Source: Winkia neuii (GTDB taxonomy: Bacteria > Actinomycetota > Actinomycetes > Actinomycetales > Actinomycetaceae). Taken from it: a stretch of 64,000 nt of DNA. The notes beneath the pieces were generated by a model. It made no database searches. It was not told where the DNA came from and was given only the letters and a program-made list of their open reading frames with translations. This document shows positions 31,450 through 41,214 of the stretch, one piece after another. Made by a program: the position numbers and the translations under genes. Each line of letters starts with the position of its first letter. Position 1 is the first letter of the stretch. The stretch covers positions 1,364,001 through 1,428,000 of the forward strand of contig NZ_CP118946.1 of assembly GCF_029011175.1 (NCBI RefSeq), read 5' to 3'.

Positions 31450-34400
31450 CTATTTAGCTAATTTCTGTGACACAACGCTAGTTACTCCACCTTGCATAGT
31501 GACTCCATACAGAGCGTCTGCCTTTTCCATAGTGCGCTTTTGGTGGGTAATCACAATCAGCTGCGAGCTCTGCCGCAATTCCTCGAACACTGTAAGCAAG
31601 CGAGCTAGATTCGCATCATCTAACGCCGCTTCGACCTCGTCCATCACGTAGAAGGGAGAGGGACGGGCCTTGAAGATTGCAACCAACATTGCCAGCGCAG
31701 CCAGAGACCGTTCCCCACCAGAAAGCAGCGACAGGCGCTTGACTTTCTTCCCGGCGGGCCTCGCCTCAATTTCAATACCAGAGGTGAGCATATTCTCCGG
31801 ATCGGTAAGCACCAAGTCCCCTTGCCCTCCTGGGAAGAGCATCTCGAACACGTGGTGAAATGCCTGGCGCGTGTCGGCAAAGGCTTCAGAAAACGCATTT
31901 CGCACCTGGGTATCTACGTCCTCGATAATCTGCAGCAGATCATCTCTTGAGGAGCGCAAATCCGCTAGCTGGTCCGCAAGGAACTTATAGCGTTCAGAAA
32001 GCGCTTGGTGCTGCTCGAGCGCGAGCGGGTTCACCTTCCCCAGTGCGCGCAGTTCGCGATTGGCTTTGCGAAGGCGCTTTTCCTGTTCGGAACGCACGTA
32101 AGGATATCCTGGCCCATCTGGCTGCTCGGGGTCGGGCACCAGCAGATGGGGGCCATAGTGTTGCACTAATTCATCCAGGCTGAGCGATAGTTCGTCGTGC
32201 GCAGTCGCAGCCAGCTGATCCTTGCGGGCATTAATCTCGGCTTTTGCGACGTCCCCCCTATAGGCACTATCGGTGAGCGACGCCAGTTGTTTGCGGGCAT
32301 CGTCTAAACGCTTCCGGATCTGCTTTATCTGCCCCGAGCGCGCTTTCGCGGCCTCTTCTTCCTGCGCCCTAGCCGCTCTTGCCCTCTCCAGGGCTCCCTG
32401 GGCTGCTTCGAGTGCCACCGTGGCCATGTCGCGAAGTTTTTCTGCTTCTTTCAGCTTCTGCTTCCGGCGAGCTTCCCCGGCCACTGCCCTATTGCGCTCT
32501 TCTTTTTGTCTAGCAGCATTTTTCCGCAGCGCAGAGGCCCTATCGCGCAGATGGCGGCCCTTTTCTTCTTCAGATCTATGCGACAACCTCGCATCGGTTT
32601 CAGTTTTGATCAATTCGCTTTCGCGCTGCCGGGCCTCCACGAGGGCTTTTTCTACTTCCTCTACCGCAACTGAGTCTGTGGGACTTTCCAGGAACGAAGC
32701 AAGGTTTTGCTCAGCGTCTTCCTTCCGCTGCCTGAACGTGTCCTTTTCCTGATCGGCACGCACTAGCGCCTGCTGGGCGCGATCTAGTTCCGCCTTCGCC
32801 GCGCTGACCGCCGCTTTCAAAGCCGCTGCCTCTTCTGCGGCCTTGGCGTATGCTGAGTCGGCTTCGCGTAGTTTGCGCAGGGCGCGGGCTTCATCTTCTT
32901 CTGCCGCGTTCAGGTCCTTTTCCGCCCTCTCTAATCCCCCCTTGGCGGCGAGGCTGGCGCGGGAGGCCGCCATGGCTTCTTTGGTGGCATTGTCTAGACG
33001 TGCTTGCATCGAGAGGACGGATTCGACCTCTGTTCCTCCGGTTTCGATGCGATGGAGCGAGATGATTTCGCCATCTTTACTGATAACGGTCGTAACGTTC
33101 GGTTGCGTCAGGGCCGCAATGGCCTCTTGCCGACTGTCCGCGATGACGATTCCTGCAAGGGCAAGGTCGAGGAATCCTTCCATGACACCCTCGCGGGCAG
33201 TGACCACCGACCGAGCCCACCGCCCGTGTTTCAGCTCAGGTTGGGAGGCAGGTGCTTGCTGGGAGGCGATTGCGAGCTTCACCGGGCCTCCCGCTACATC
33301 GGCCGCAGCCAGCGCATTTTCTACAGAATCGGCCACAACGGTGCCTGCCAGCTCCCCCAGGGCCAGGGCGATCGCGTCCTCGTACCCTTCGGAAATTTCA
33401 ATTAGCGGGGGTAATGATCCCAACAGGCCCGGCAATTCGCGATCCAGCAAGGAGGCAGTAGCGTCGGCCGGCGCTACGGTAGAGGCGAGCGCATCTCTCT
33501 TGGAAGTCCACCGCATCTCAGCCTCAAGAGCCTGCTGGTGTTTGCTGCGCGCCTGCACCACCTTTTCTCTTTGCGCGCGCACATCGGCAGAAGCAGCTTC
33601 ATGCACCTTGGCTACTTCCTGGTCTTTCTGAGGTAGCGCAACGGCCTTTTCGCCTTCCTTGGAGGCTTCAAAGCGAGTTTTTGCAAGGCTGAGCGCTTCC
33701 AGCGCGTTTTTTCGGTGCGAGGTAGCCGCATCAAAACGCGAGTTTGCAGAAGAGACTTCGCGTTCTAAGCGTTCCCGCTCCTTATTTCGTTTCCCGGCGA
33801 CAGACTTGGCGAGGGCGAGTTCGCGCTCTAACTTCAGGCGCTCCTTTTCGGCCTCTACTTTCGCGGCAGTAATTTCCTGCAGATACCCGACCGCCGCCTC
33901 GATGTGTTCCATCTGGCGTCTATCTTCCTCGGTGGCTGCCGCGGCCCTGCGCTCGAGTTCTGCTGGATCTTCCCCATGGTAGGCGATGGGTACGGACAGG
34001 GATTTTACCCGCTCTGCGGCAAGTATTTGGTTGGAGCGCAGCCGTTCAGATACCGCGGTGAGGCGCTGCCATCCGGTGGTTAGTGCTTCCAGTGCCGGGG
34101 ATCCTTCTGATTCTTCTCGCTCGGCACGTTCTAGCTCTTGGGTGATAGTAGAGAGGTTGTTTTCGGCTTCCTTTTTCTTCTGTTCCAGGGCCGCCCCGGA
34201 TTCGTTCAGCGAGGTAAGCCTCTCCGCGAGCGCGGCCGCATCGTCGGCGAGCAGGCGCGCTTTGGCATCGCGAACGTTAGCACTAATCACGTCGGCGCGG
34301 CGGGCGGTTTCTGCCTGCCGGGCAAGGGGGCCAAGTTGTTTTCTTATCTCGTCTGTTAGATCTTCAACTCGGGAAAGGTTTCCTGCCATCTGGTTCAGTT

Positions 34401-34937
34401 TTGAGATGGCCCGTTCTTTCCGCCGGCGGTGTTTTAGCACCCCTGCGGCCTCTTCAATGAAGCCGCGCCGCTCCTCGGGGGTTGACGACAAGATGGCATC
34501 GAGCTGGCCCTGCCCCACGATCACGTGCATCTGCCTGCCCATGCCCGTATCGGAAAGGAGTTCTTGAACGTCCAGCAGGCGGCACTGGGTGCCATTGATG
34601 TGGTATTCGGAGCCGCCTCCCCTAAACAGAGTGCGAGAGATGGTTACTTCTGCGTAGTCGATCGGAAGAGCCCCATCCGAATTGTCGATGGTGAGTGTCA
34701 CCTGTGCTCTTCCGAGGGCGGCTTTGCCAGAGGTGCCTGCAAAGATCACGTCTGACATGGCGGTACCGCGCAGTGCGCGCGCTCCCTGTTCGCCCATGAC
34801 CCAGGCAAGCGCGTCTACGACGTTCGACTTGCCTGAGCCATTAGGGCCAACCACGCAGGTAATCCCCGGCTCTAAGCGCATAGTGGTAGCGCCGGCAAAG
34901 GACTTAAACCCCGCAGGGTCAGATTTTTTAGATACAC
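31450..34937 (-). CDS. smc: Chromosome segregation protein SMC, with an apparent frameshift near the start
   Basis: About 1160-residue ATPase that condenses and separates chromosomes. The main frame (31450-34881, 1143 residues) has Walker A VGPNGSGKSNVVDALAW, Q-loop region, long coiled coils interrupted by a hinge (about residue 500-650, DSVENALAAADVAGGPVKLA), signature LLSGGERSLAALAML and Walker B YVMDEVEAALDD. The expected N-terminal beta strand is missing from that frame but is found one frame away: a GTG at 34937-34935 encodes VYLKNLTLRG, and the next residues FKSFAGATT lie in the main frame. One base is short at the run 34906-34912 (CCCC/AAA on the plus strand). The error or mutation must be resolved before the N-terminus is trusted. 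Confidence 0.93.
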
Positions 34938-34943
34938 GCCGGC

Positions 34944-35360
34944 TTAGAACCAGATCTTTATTTCTCGTTCAGCGCTGGTGGGCGAATCGGAGCAATGCAC
35001 CACGTTCTCGATATTGTTCGAACCCCAGTCGCGGCCGAAGTCTCCGCGCAGCGTTCCCGCAGGGGCAGTAGTGGGATCGGTAGATCCTGCCATGACGCGC
35101 ATTCCCTCAATGCATCGTTCTCCGCGAACCACAATTGCCGTCATCGGGCCGGAGGACATGTATTCGACAAGGTCAGAGAAGAAATGCTTATGCACGTGTT
35201 CTGCGTAGTGCTCACGCAGTTTTGCCTCGTCGGCCGTTACTACTGCAAGAGCCTCTAGTTCGTAGCCCTTGGCCTCGATACGCCTGATAACTTCCCCGGT
35301 CAAACCACGTTTGAACGCTTCGGGCTTGACCAGCACTAGTGTGCGTTCACTCTGCGACAC
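34944..35360 (-). CDS. ndk: Nucleoside diphosphate kinase
   Basis: 138 residues. Transfers the gamma-phosphate between nucleoside triphosphates and diphosphates. The active-site histidine is in NVVHCSDSPTSAEREI near residue 122, with TLVLVKPEAFKRGLTGEVI at the N-terminus and the GPMTAIVVRGERCI core strand. Length is that of the bacterial enzyme. It lies six bases from the true smc start codon, in the same direction. Confidence 0.97.
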   Translation of the reverse strand: MSQSERTLVLVKPEAFKRGLTGEVIRRIEAKGYELEALAVVTADEAKLREHYAEHVHKHFFSDLVEYMSSGPMTAIVVRGERCIEGMRVMAGSTDPTTAPAGTLRGDFGRDWGSNNIENVVHCSDSPTSAEREIKIWF

Positions 35361-35383
35361 CTTCTTACCTTTCTGCTGAGTAT

Positions 35384-37066
35384 CTATATATTACTGGGCA
35401 CGTTCTCGGATGGGGCTTTTCCTACGCCCATCACTTCACGCACGTGTGCTGCAAATACTACCGATCCGAACGCAACTACAGCGGTGTTCGGTGCTGGCGC
35501 GCCCGCCTGCTCCGAAGCGGTCACAGCCTGATCAATTGCGGAGGCGGTATCTTCTGCAACAAGCACCCGGTCCGGTCCGAACACGTCCTCCGCAATCTGG
35601 CGAAGCCGATCAATCTTCATGGCCCGTTCGCCCGGCATCTCGGTCAGAACGATAGCTTGCAGAAGCGGTTCCATCTCTGAAAGCACGCCCTCTACATCCT
35701 TGTCTCCCATAGCCGAATACACGCCCACGATGTCCGTGAACGGGAAGTCGTCCTCGAGAGTACGCCGCAACACTGCCGCCCCGCCTGGATTGTGCGCAGC
35801 GTCGACCATGACCGTTGGGGAGGAACGCAGTATCTCGGCCCGACCTGGCGAGCTCGCCGCCGCCATCCCCTGTTCCAGCAGCCTCGCATCCAAGGCCTTA
35901 CCACCGGCCATAGCCTCGAACGCAGCGATGGCGAGCGCAGCATTTTCTGCTTGGTGACGTCCGAAGAGCGGCACGTACACGTCCTCGTACACCGCCGCGG
36001 GCGTACGCACCGTAATCAATTGTCCCCCAACAGCATTCTGGCGGGACAGGACCTCAATATCCTTGCCGTATTCACGAACAGTAGCGTGCTTCTTCTGGGC
36101 TTCCTCCAAGATCACCTGCCGGGCGGACCCTTCCTGTTTGGACAGGATAAGGATCATTCCCTCCTTAATAATGCCCGCCTTTTCTGAGGCAATCTGAGGC
36201 AGCGTCGATCCAAGCCACTTCTCGTGATCCTTACTAATTGGAGTAATGACTCCTACCCCAGCATCGATCACGTTAGTGGCATCCCACCTGCCACCCATTC
36301 CAACCTCTATAACGCCAAGATCAATCGGGTAATCGGCAAAAGCTGCATAGGCCATGACCGTGAACACCTCGAAGAAGGACAGGCGCGCTCCCTCCCCAGC
36401 GGCATTCTTCTGATCTACCATGCTGACAATGTCAGCCACATCCTTATAGGCGGCAATGAAGCCTTCCTTCGAGATAGGCTCACCGTCGAGCGAGATACGC
36501 TCGCGGACGGTATGCAGGTGCGGGCTGGTGAATCGTCCGGTCCGCAGACCAGTAGCTTGGGCCAGCGAATCGATCATGCGCGCGGTAGAGGTCTTCCCGT
36601 TGGTACCCGTGATGTGCACTGCCGGGAAGGACTGCTGCGGGTCTCCCAAGTACTGCATTGCCATAGCTACCCGGTCAAGGGAAGGCTGCACCTTGTGCTC
36701 GGGAGCGCGCGCAATAATTTGGGCGTAGATCCGGCTGACCTCCTTGTCGAGGGCGGCCTCACGGGCTGCTTCTTTTAGCAGGTCCTGGTGGGCTTCTTCC
36801 GGAGTCTTTTCTTTACTAACTTCGTTTACCACTTCGGGCAACGGTCCTGCTAGCAATGAGGCCTCGACCAAATTCTCGAGAGCCTGCCTCTCTTCGGCCT
36901 CGGCACTTATGTCCGTCACCGGTAGTTTCTTCGGTTCCTCGTCCTGGTCGGCCGCTTCCAGATAGGGCAGCAACTCCGGGTCTATGCCCGACTGGCCTGC
37001 CTCATCAACCGCTGCCAAGAAGGCATCCGCCGCGCTGGTGTGATCCGCATCGTGTTCGTTATTCAT
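35384..37066 (-). CDS. folC: Bifunctional folylpolyglutamate/dihydrofolate synthase with long N-terminal extension
   Basis: About 560 residues from the ATG at 37066 (the frame is open nine codons further upstream). The Mur-ligase-type core starts near residue 108 with IYAQIIARAPEHKVQPSLDRVAMAMQYLG and the P-loop ITGTNGKTSTARMI. Further motifs are FEVFTVMAYAAFA, GVIEVGMGGRWDATN and the C-terminal-domain DAAHNPGGAAVLR. It adds glutamate to dihydropteroate or folate. The first 105 residues, acidic and low in complexity (DQDEEPKKLPVTD, EVVNEVSKEKTPEEA), are not part of the usual enzyme. ndk follows after 23 bases. Confidence 0.93.
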   Translation of the reverse strand: MNNEHDADHTSAADAFLAAVDEAGQSGIDPELLPYLEAADQDEEPKKLPVTDISAEAEERQALENLVEASLLAGPLPEVVNEVSKEKTPEEAHQDLLKEAAREAALDKEVSRIYAQIIARAPEHKVQPSLDRVAMAMQYLGDPQQSFPAVHITGTNGKTSTARMIDSLAQATGLRTGRFTSPHLHTVRERISLDGEPISKEGFIAAYKDVADIVSMVDQKNAAGEGARLSFFEVFTVMAYAAFADYPIDLGVIEVGMGGRWDATNVIDAGVGVITPISKDHEKWLGSTLPQIASEKAGIIKEGMILILSKQEGSARQVILEEAQKKHATVREYGKDIEVLSRQNAVGGQLITVRTPAAVYEDVYVPLFGRHQAENAALAIAAFEAMAGGKALDARLLEQGMAAASSPGRAEILRSSPTVMVDAAHNPGGAAVLRRTLEDDFPFTDIVGVYSAMGDKDVEGVLSEMEPLLQAIVLTEMPGERAMKIDRLRQIAEDVFGPDRVLVAEDTASAIDQAVTASEQAGAPAPNTAVVAFGSVVFAAHVREVMGVGKAPSENVPSNI

Positions 37067-37186
37067 CAACTCAATCTTAATGCGCCGGAGCATTACTTAG
37101 AAACCTGGAACCCAAGCATTTTAGATGCCATATCAAAACGTGAATCACCAGCTCGGAAAGACAGGACTGTTTGCCATAATCGGCCT

Positions 37187-38563
37187 ATGAAAGCTAAAAC
37201 GGAGTCAGTGTTGCGTTCTAAACGCGACTTTAAGAACATATTAGTAACGTCCCTTGCCCTGTTTGCCATGTTCTTCGGAGCGGGCAACCTAATTTTCCCC
37301 ACTATGATCGGGGTCAATTCCGGCACCTCTTTCTACGCGGCTATTTTTGGGTTCCTATGTACCGGCGTAGCTTTACCTGCTCTAGCGATGGTCGCTTCGG
37401 CAACCTCTCGCGAGGGCATCACCAGCTCATCGAAACGCATGGGCACTCAGTTTGGCTTCATTTACACACTCATCGTCTTCCTGTCCACCGGCGTACTCTA
37501 TGCAATCCCCCGCGTAGCTACCGTGAGCTACGAAATGTCGGTAAAGCAGTTCTTCCCCCACTCTTATGATCGCGTTTCACTAGCGCTCTACACTGTTGTT
37601 TTCTTCGCACTAGTGGCGCTCACCTGCCTAAACGCTCAGAAGCTAACCGAACGAATCGGGGCGATCCTGACTCCCGCCCTGCTCATTCTGATCACAATTT
37701 TGGTAATCGTAGGCATCTTCACTCTTTCACCTGTTTCGCACGCACCAGCCAAAGACTTTTCTTCTAACCCCCTGGCTACAGGTGTGCTGCAGGGCTACTT
37801 CACCATGGACGCTATTGCAGCCTTTGTCTTCGGCGGGGTCATCATCTCTTCTCTTCAAAATTACGGCTTCGGCGAAGGCAAACGCCTCTTCGGCGCCACC
37901 GTACTCACGGGCTTTTTTGCCGCCCTCATCCTTGCGGTCGTCTACCTCGGACTAGCCGCGTTGGGCGCACGCGTCACCGACGCCTCGGTGGCCAATGGCG
38001 CGGTCGCTCTGTCGGGAATGTCGCATACGCTCTTCGGGAGGGCGGGCATGGCCGTCTTTGGTGGAATCGTATTCTTGGCATGTCTAACTACCGCGGCAGG
38101 TCTCGTCAGCGCCTCGTCGCAGTATTTCTGCCGCCTCTTCCCCACTGTTTCACTACCCACCATGGTAATGATTCACGTGTTCATTGCAGCTGCCCTGTCT
38201 AACCTGGGCCTGGACCTAATCTTGCAGGTAGTTGCTCCTATCAACGTATTCGTCTACCCCATCACCATCATCTTTACCTTGGTGTGCATCCTAGACATCG
38301 TTATTCCCGGCCACATGAAGTGGACATACCGAGCCGGTGCCTGGACCGCTGCGCTGTTCGCCATTGTTGACTCGGTTCGTTCCGTTCCTGGACACGAAAC
38401 CTTCGCGGACTCGATTTGGACACACTTGCCGTTGGGTGACGCCGGTCTGGGGTGGATTGTCCCGGCGGTAATAATGACTGCAATCGGGTTGGGAATCGAC
38501 GTTGCTTCGGGACGCATTAGGAAGGGTGCGTCCACCATGTTGCAAACGGGCACAGTGCACTAA
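37187..38563 (+). CDS. brnQ: Branched-chain amino acid transporter (BrnQ/LIVCS family)
   Basis: 458-residue membrane carrier for Leu, Ile and Val driven by an ion gradient. About 12 hydrophobic segments. The family signature MFFGAGNLIFPTMIGVNSG lies near residues 27-45, with NYGFGEGKRLFGATVLTGFFAALI in the middle. The start ATG at 37187 was chosen because the longer frame runs through the folC promoter region and the LIVCS family begins here. A terminator follows. Confidence 0.93.
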   Translation: MKAKTESVLRSKRDFKNILVTSLALFAMFFGAGNLIFPTMIGVNSGTSFYAAIFGFLCTGVALPALAMVASATSREGITSSSKRMGTQFGFIYTLIVFLSTGVLYAIPRVATVSYEMSVKQFFPHSYDRVSLALYTVVFFALVALTCLNAQKLTERIGAILTPALLILITILVIVGIFTLSPVSHAPAKDFSSNPLATGVLQGYFTMDAIAAFVFGGVIISSLQNYGFGEGKRLFGATVLTGFFAALILAVVYLGLAALGARVTDASVANGAVALSGMSHTLFGRAGMAVFGGIVFLACLTTAAGLVSASSQYFCRLFPTVSLPTMVMIHVFIAAALSNLGLDLILQVVAPINVFVYPITIIFTLVCILDIVIPGHMKWTYRAGAWTAALFAIVDSVRSVPGHETFADSIWTHLPLGDAGLGWIVPAVIMTAIGLGIDVASGRIRKGASTMLQTGTVH

Positions 38564-38590
38564 GCACAAGTTTCAGATCCATTGTTACTC

Positions 38591-38623
38591 AAAAGGAGGG
38601 GGCTGGCCCCCTCCTTTTGTTTT
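38591..38623 (+). terminator. Terminator after brnQ
   Basis: Stem AAAAGGAGGGGG (38591-38602) / CCCCCTCCTTTT (38607-38618), loop CTGG, followed by GTTTT. Confidence 0.93.
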
Positions 38624-38786
38624 GCCCTACCTCGCCCTCGGCATCTCTTGGGTTATTTCGCCCAACGGGAAAGACAAAACGTCCCTGCCATGGCCCTTCA
38701 GGCACACTACCCATATCCTTAACACAGACCTACAGGCGGAATCCCGCCTCCCAACAGTGGCAAAACCACAGAAGCCGGAGATAGTA

Positions 38787-41156
38787 ATGACAAAAGATCT
38801 AACAGCAGAACTGGGATCATTCACGCGATCGGTATCAGGCAGGCGCCCAGAGGTATCCACCCCCATCGAAATGTGGACCGGACTATCCGAGGCAGTAGTC
38901 TCGCGCATCGCGGATAATTGGGAGAAGACAGCTAAGAAGTTTGCCTCTGCTAGAACGGAACACTACTTTTCGGCAGAGTTCCTTATGGGCCGAGCAATGC
39001 TCAACAACCTCACAAATCTTGGCCTAGTAGATCTAGCGCGCGAAGCAACTAACGCCTTCGGCATCAATCTGGTGGATGTGTTGGAATCCGAGCCGGATGC
39101 TTCACTTGGTAATGGCGGGCTGGGCCGGCTAGCGGCGTGCTTCTTAGATTCTTGTGCCACGCTGGACCTACCGGTGACCGGTTACGGCATCCTGTACCGC
39201 TACGGCCTCTTCAAGCAGTCTTTCGAAGACGGCTACCAGCGGGAACACCCTGATCCGTGGATGGAAGAGGGATACCCGTTCGTCATCCGCCGCGAGGAAG
39301 AATTCCGTATCGTCCACTTCGCTGACATGACGGTTAGGGCAATACCTTACGACATGCCGATCACCGGGTACGGTACCAAGAACGTGGGCACCTTGCGGCT
39401 TTGGAAGTCCGAGCCGATGGAGGAATTCGATTACGATGCCTTCAACTCGCAGCGATTCACCGATGCAATCATCGAACGCGAGCGCGTTGCCGACCTGTGC
39501 CGCGTCCTCTACCCCAACGACACAACCTACGAGGGTAAAGTTCTGCGAGTACGCCAGCAATACTTCTTCGTCTCGGCTTCGCTGCAGACGATGATCGACA
39601 ACTATATTGACCACCATGGCGAGGATCTACGCGGGTTTGCCGATTACAACTGCATTCAGCTAAACGACACTCACCCGGTGCTCGCCATCCCCGAGCTCAT
39701 GCGACTCCTGATGGATGAACACGGCCTTGGGTGGGACGATGCTTGGAATATTGTCACCCACACCTTTGCCTACACCAATCACACCGTGCTCGCCGAAGCT
39801 CTAGAAACCTGGGAGTACTCAATCTTCCAGCGGCTCTTCCCAAGAGTTCTAGAGATCATTGCCGAGATCGACCGCCGCTTCCGCGAAGAGCTAGCTCAAG
39901 CCGGATACGACCAAGGCAAGATTGACTACATGGCGCCGATTCAGAACGGCTCCATCCACATGGCTTGGATTGCCTGCTATGCCTCCTTCTCGATCAATGG
40001 CGTGGCCGCGCTGCACACGCAGATCATCGAGTCTGACACGTTGCATGACTGGTACGACATTTGGCCTGAGAAATTCAACAACAAGACCAATGGGGTTACC
40101 CCGCGGCGGTGGCTACGGCAGTGCAATCCTCGCCTCTCGTCCCTGCTAACTAAGCTGAGCGGCTCTGACGAATGGGTTCGCGACCTCGATCGCCTGCACG
40201 CCTTGGAAGGGTATGCGGACGATCCCGAGGTACTTTCTGAACTACTTCAAATAAAACATGCTAATAAGAAGGACTTTGCTGCGTGGCTGAAGAGGCGCGA
40301 CGGCATTGAGGTCAACCCTGACGCCATCTTTGACGTCCAGATCAAGAGGCTGCACGAGTACAAGAGGCAGCTTCTGAACGCCTTCTATATTTTGGATCTG
40401 TACTTCCGGATCAAAGACAATCCCGAGGGCGACTACCCGCCTCGAGTGTTCATCTTTGGGGCCAAGGCTGCTCCTGGGTACGTGCGGGCAAAGACAATCA
40501 TCAAGTTCATCAACGCTATTGGTGAGCTGATAGCCTCCGACCCGGAGGTGTCAAAGATTCTGCAGGTTGTGTTCGTGCCGAATTACAACGTCTCCCCTGC
40601 CGAAAACATTATTCCTGCCGCCGATGTCTCCGAACAGATCTCGGTAGCCGGCAAGGAAGCTTCTGGCACTTCCAACATGAAGTTCATGATGAACGGCGCT
40701 CTAACGCTTGGCACTATGGACGGCGCGAATGTCGAGATTGTTGACGCTGTGGGAGACGACAATGCCTACATCTTTGGTGCCCGCGTAGACGAACTCGAAC
40801 AGTTGCGTGCAGGCTACGATCCGGTCCGCACTATGCACGAGACGCCCGGCCTCGAGCGGGTGCTGAACACTCTTATCGACGGCACCTTCGACGATGGGGG
40901 CACAGGTATCTTCCACGATCTGCGGCGTTCGCTCCTGGAATCGCCCGGTTACGAACCAGCAGACATGTACTACGTACTCGGCGATTTTGCTGACTACCGG
41001 AAGGTGCGCGACCAGTTGGTAGAGGACTACCTCGATCGCCATTCCTGGGCAGCGATGTGCTGGCGAAACATTTGCAATTCCGGCCGTTTCTCCTCTGATC
41101 GCACAATCCGCGACTACGCCAATGACGTTTGGAAGATCGAGCCGCAAAAGATCTGA
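38787..41156 (+). CDS. glgP: Glycogen/starch phosphorylase
   Basis: 789 residues, family size. Degrades alpha-1,4-glucan to glucose-1-phosphate with PLP. Visible landmarks: YFSAEFLMGRAMLNNLTNLGL (about 48-68), SLGNGGLGRLAACFLDS (about 95), EDGYQREHPDPWMEEGYPF, HTFAYTNHTVLAEALETW (about 325), and the PLP-lysine region VAGKEASGTSNMKFMMNGALT (about 620-640), whose Lys lies in SNMKFMMNG. The start ATG at 38787 has GGAG eight bases upstream; the frame is open further, but that would include the brnQ terminator. Confidence 0.97.
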   Translation: MTKDLTAELGSFTRSVSGRRPEVSTPIEMWTGLSEAVVSRIADNWEKTAKKFASARTEHYFSAEFLMGRAMLNNLTNLGLVDLAREATNAFGINLVDVLESEPDASLGNGGLGRLAACFLDSCATLDLPVTGYGILYRYGLFKQSFEDGYQREHPDPWMEEGYPFVIRREEEFRIVHFADMTVRAIPYDMPITGYGTKNVGTLRLWKSEPMEEFDYDAFNSQRFTDAIIERERVADLCRVLYPNDTTYEGKVLRVRQQYFFVSASLQTMIDNYIDHHGEDLRGFADYNCIQLNDTHPVLAIPELMRLLMDEHGLGWDDAWNIVTHTFAYTNHTVLAEALETWEYSIFQRLFPRVLEIIAEIDRRFREELAQAGYDQGKIDYMAPIQNGSIHMAWIACYASFSINGVAALHTQIIESDTLHDWYDIWPEKFNNKTNGVTPRRWLRQCNPRLSSLLTKLSGSDEWVRDLDRLHALEGYADDPEVLSELLQIKHANKKDFAAWLKRRDGIEVNPDAIFDVQIKRLHEYKRQLLNAFYILDLYFRIKDNPEGDYPPRVFIFGAKAAPGYVRAKTIIKFINAIGELIASDPEVSKILQVVFVPNYNVSPAENIIPAADVSEQISVAGKEASGTSNMKFMMNGALTLGTMDGANVEIVDAVGDDNAYIFGARVDELEQLRAGYDPVRTMHETPGLERVLNTLIDGTFDDGGTGIFHDLRRSLLESPGYEPADMYYVLGDFADYRKVRDQLVEDYLDRHSWAAMCWRNICNSGRFSSDRTIRDYANDVWKIEPQKI

Positions 41157-41170
41157 CATCGGTTAAATAA

Positions 41171-41208
41171 GTTTGGGCCCAGCACTTAGCTGCTGGGCCC
41201 AAACTGTT
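41171..41208. terminator. Bidirectional terminator between glgP and ileS
   Basis: A 14-base-pair stem, GTTTGGGCCCAGCA (41171-41184) and its complement (41191-41204), loop CTTAGC. The convergent genes glgP and ileS share it. Confidence 0.85.
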
Positions 41209-41214
41209 TCTAGG

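Noticed and set aside
32273-33631. Long Ser/Ala/Arg-rich plus-strand frames inside smc
   Set aside because: Antisense shadows of the Glu/Ala/Lys coiled-coil codons, lacking ribosome-binding sites and known motifs.
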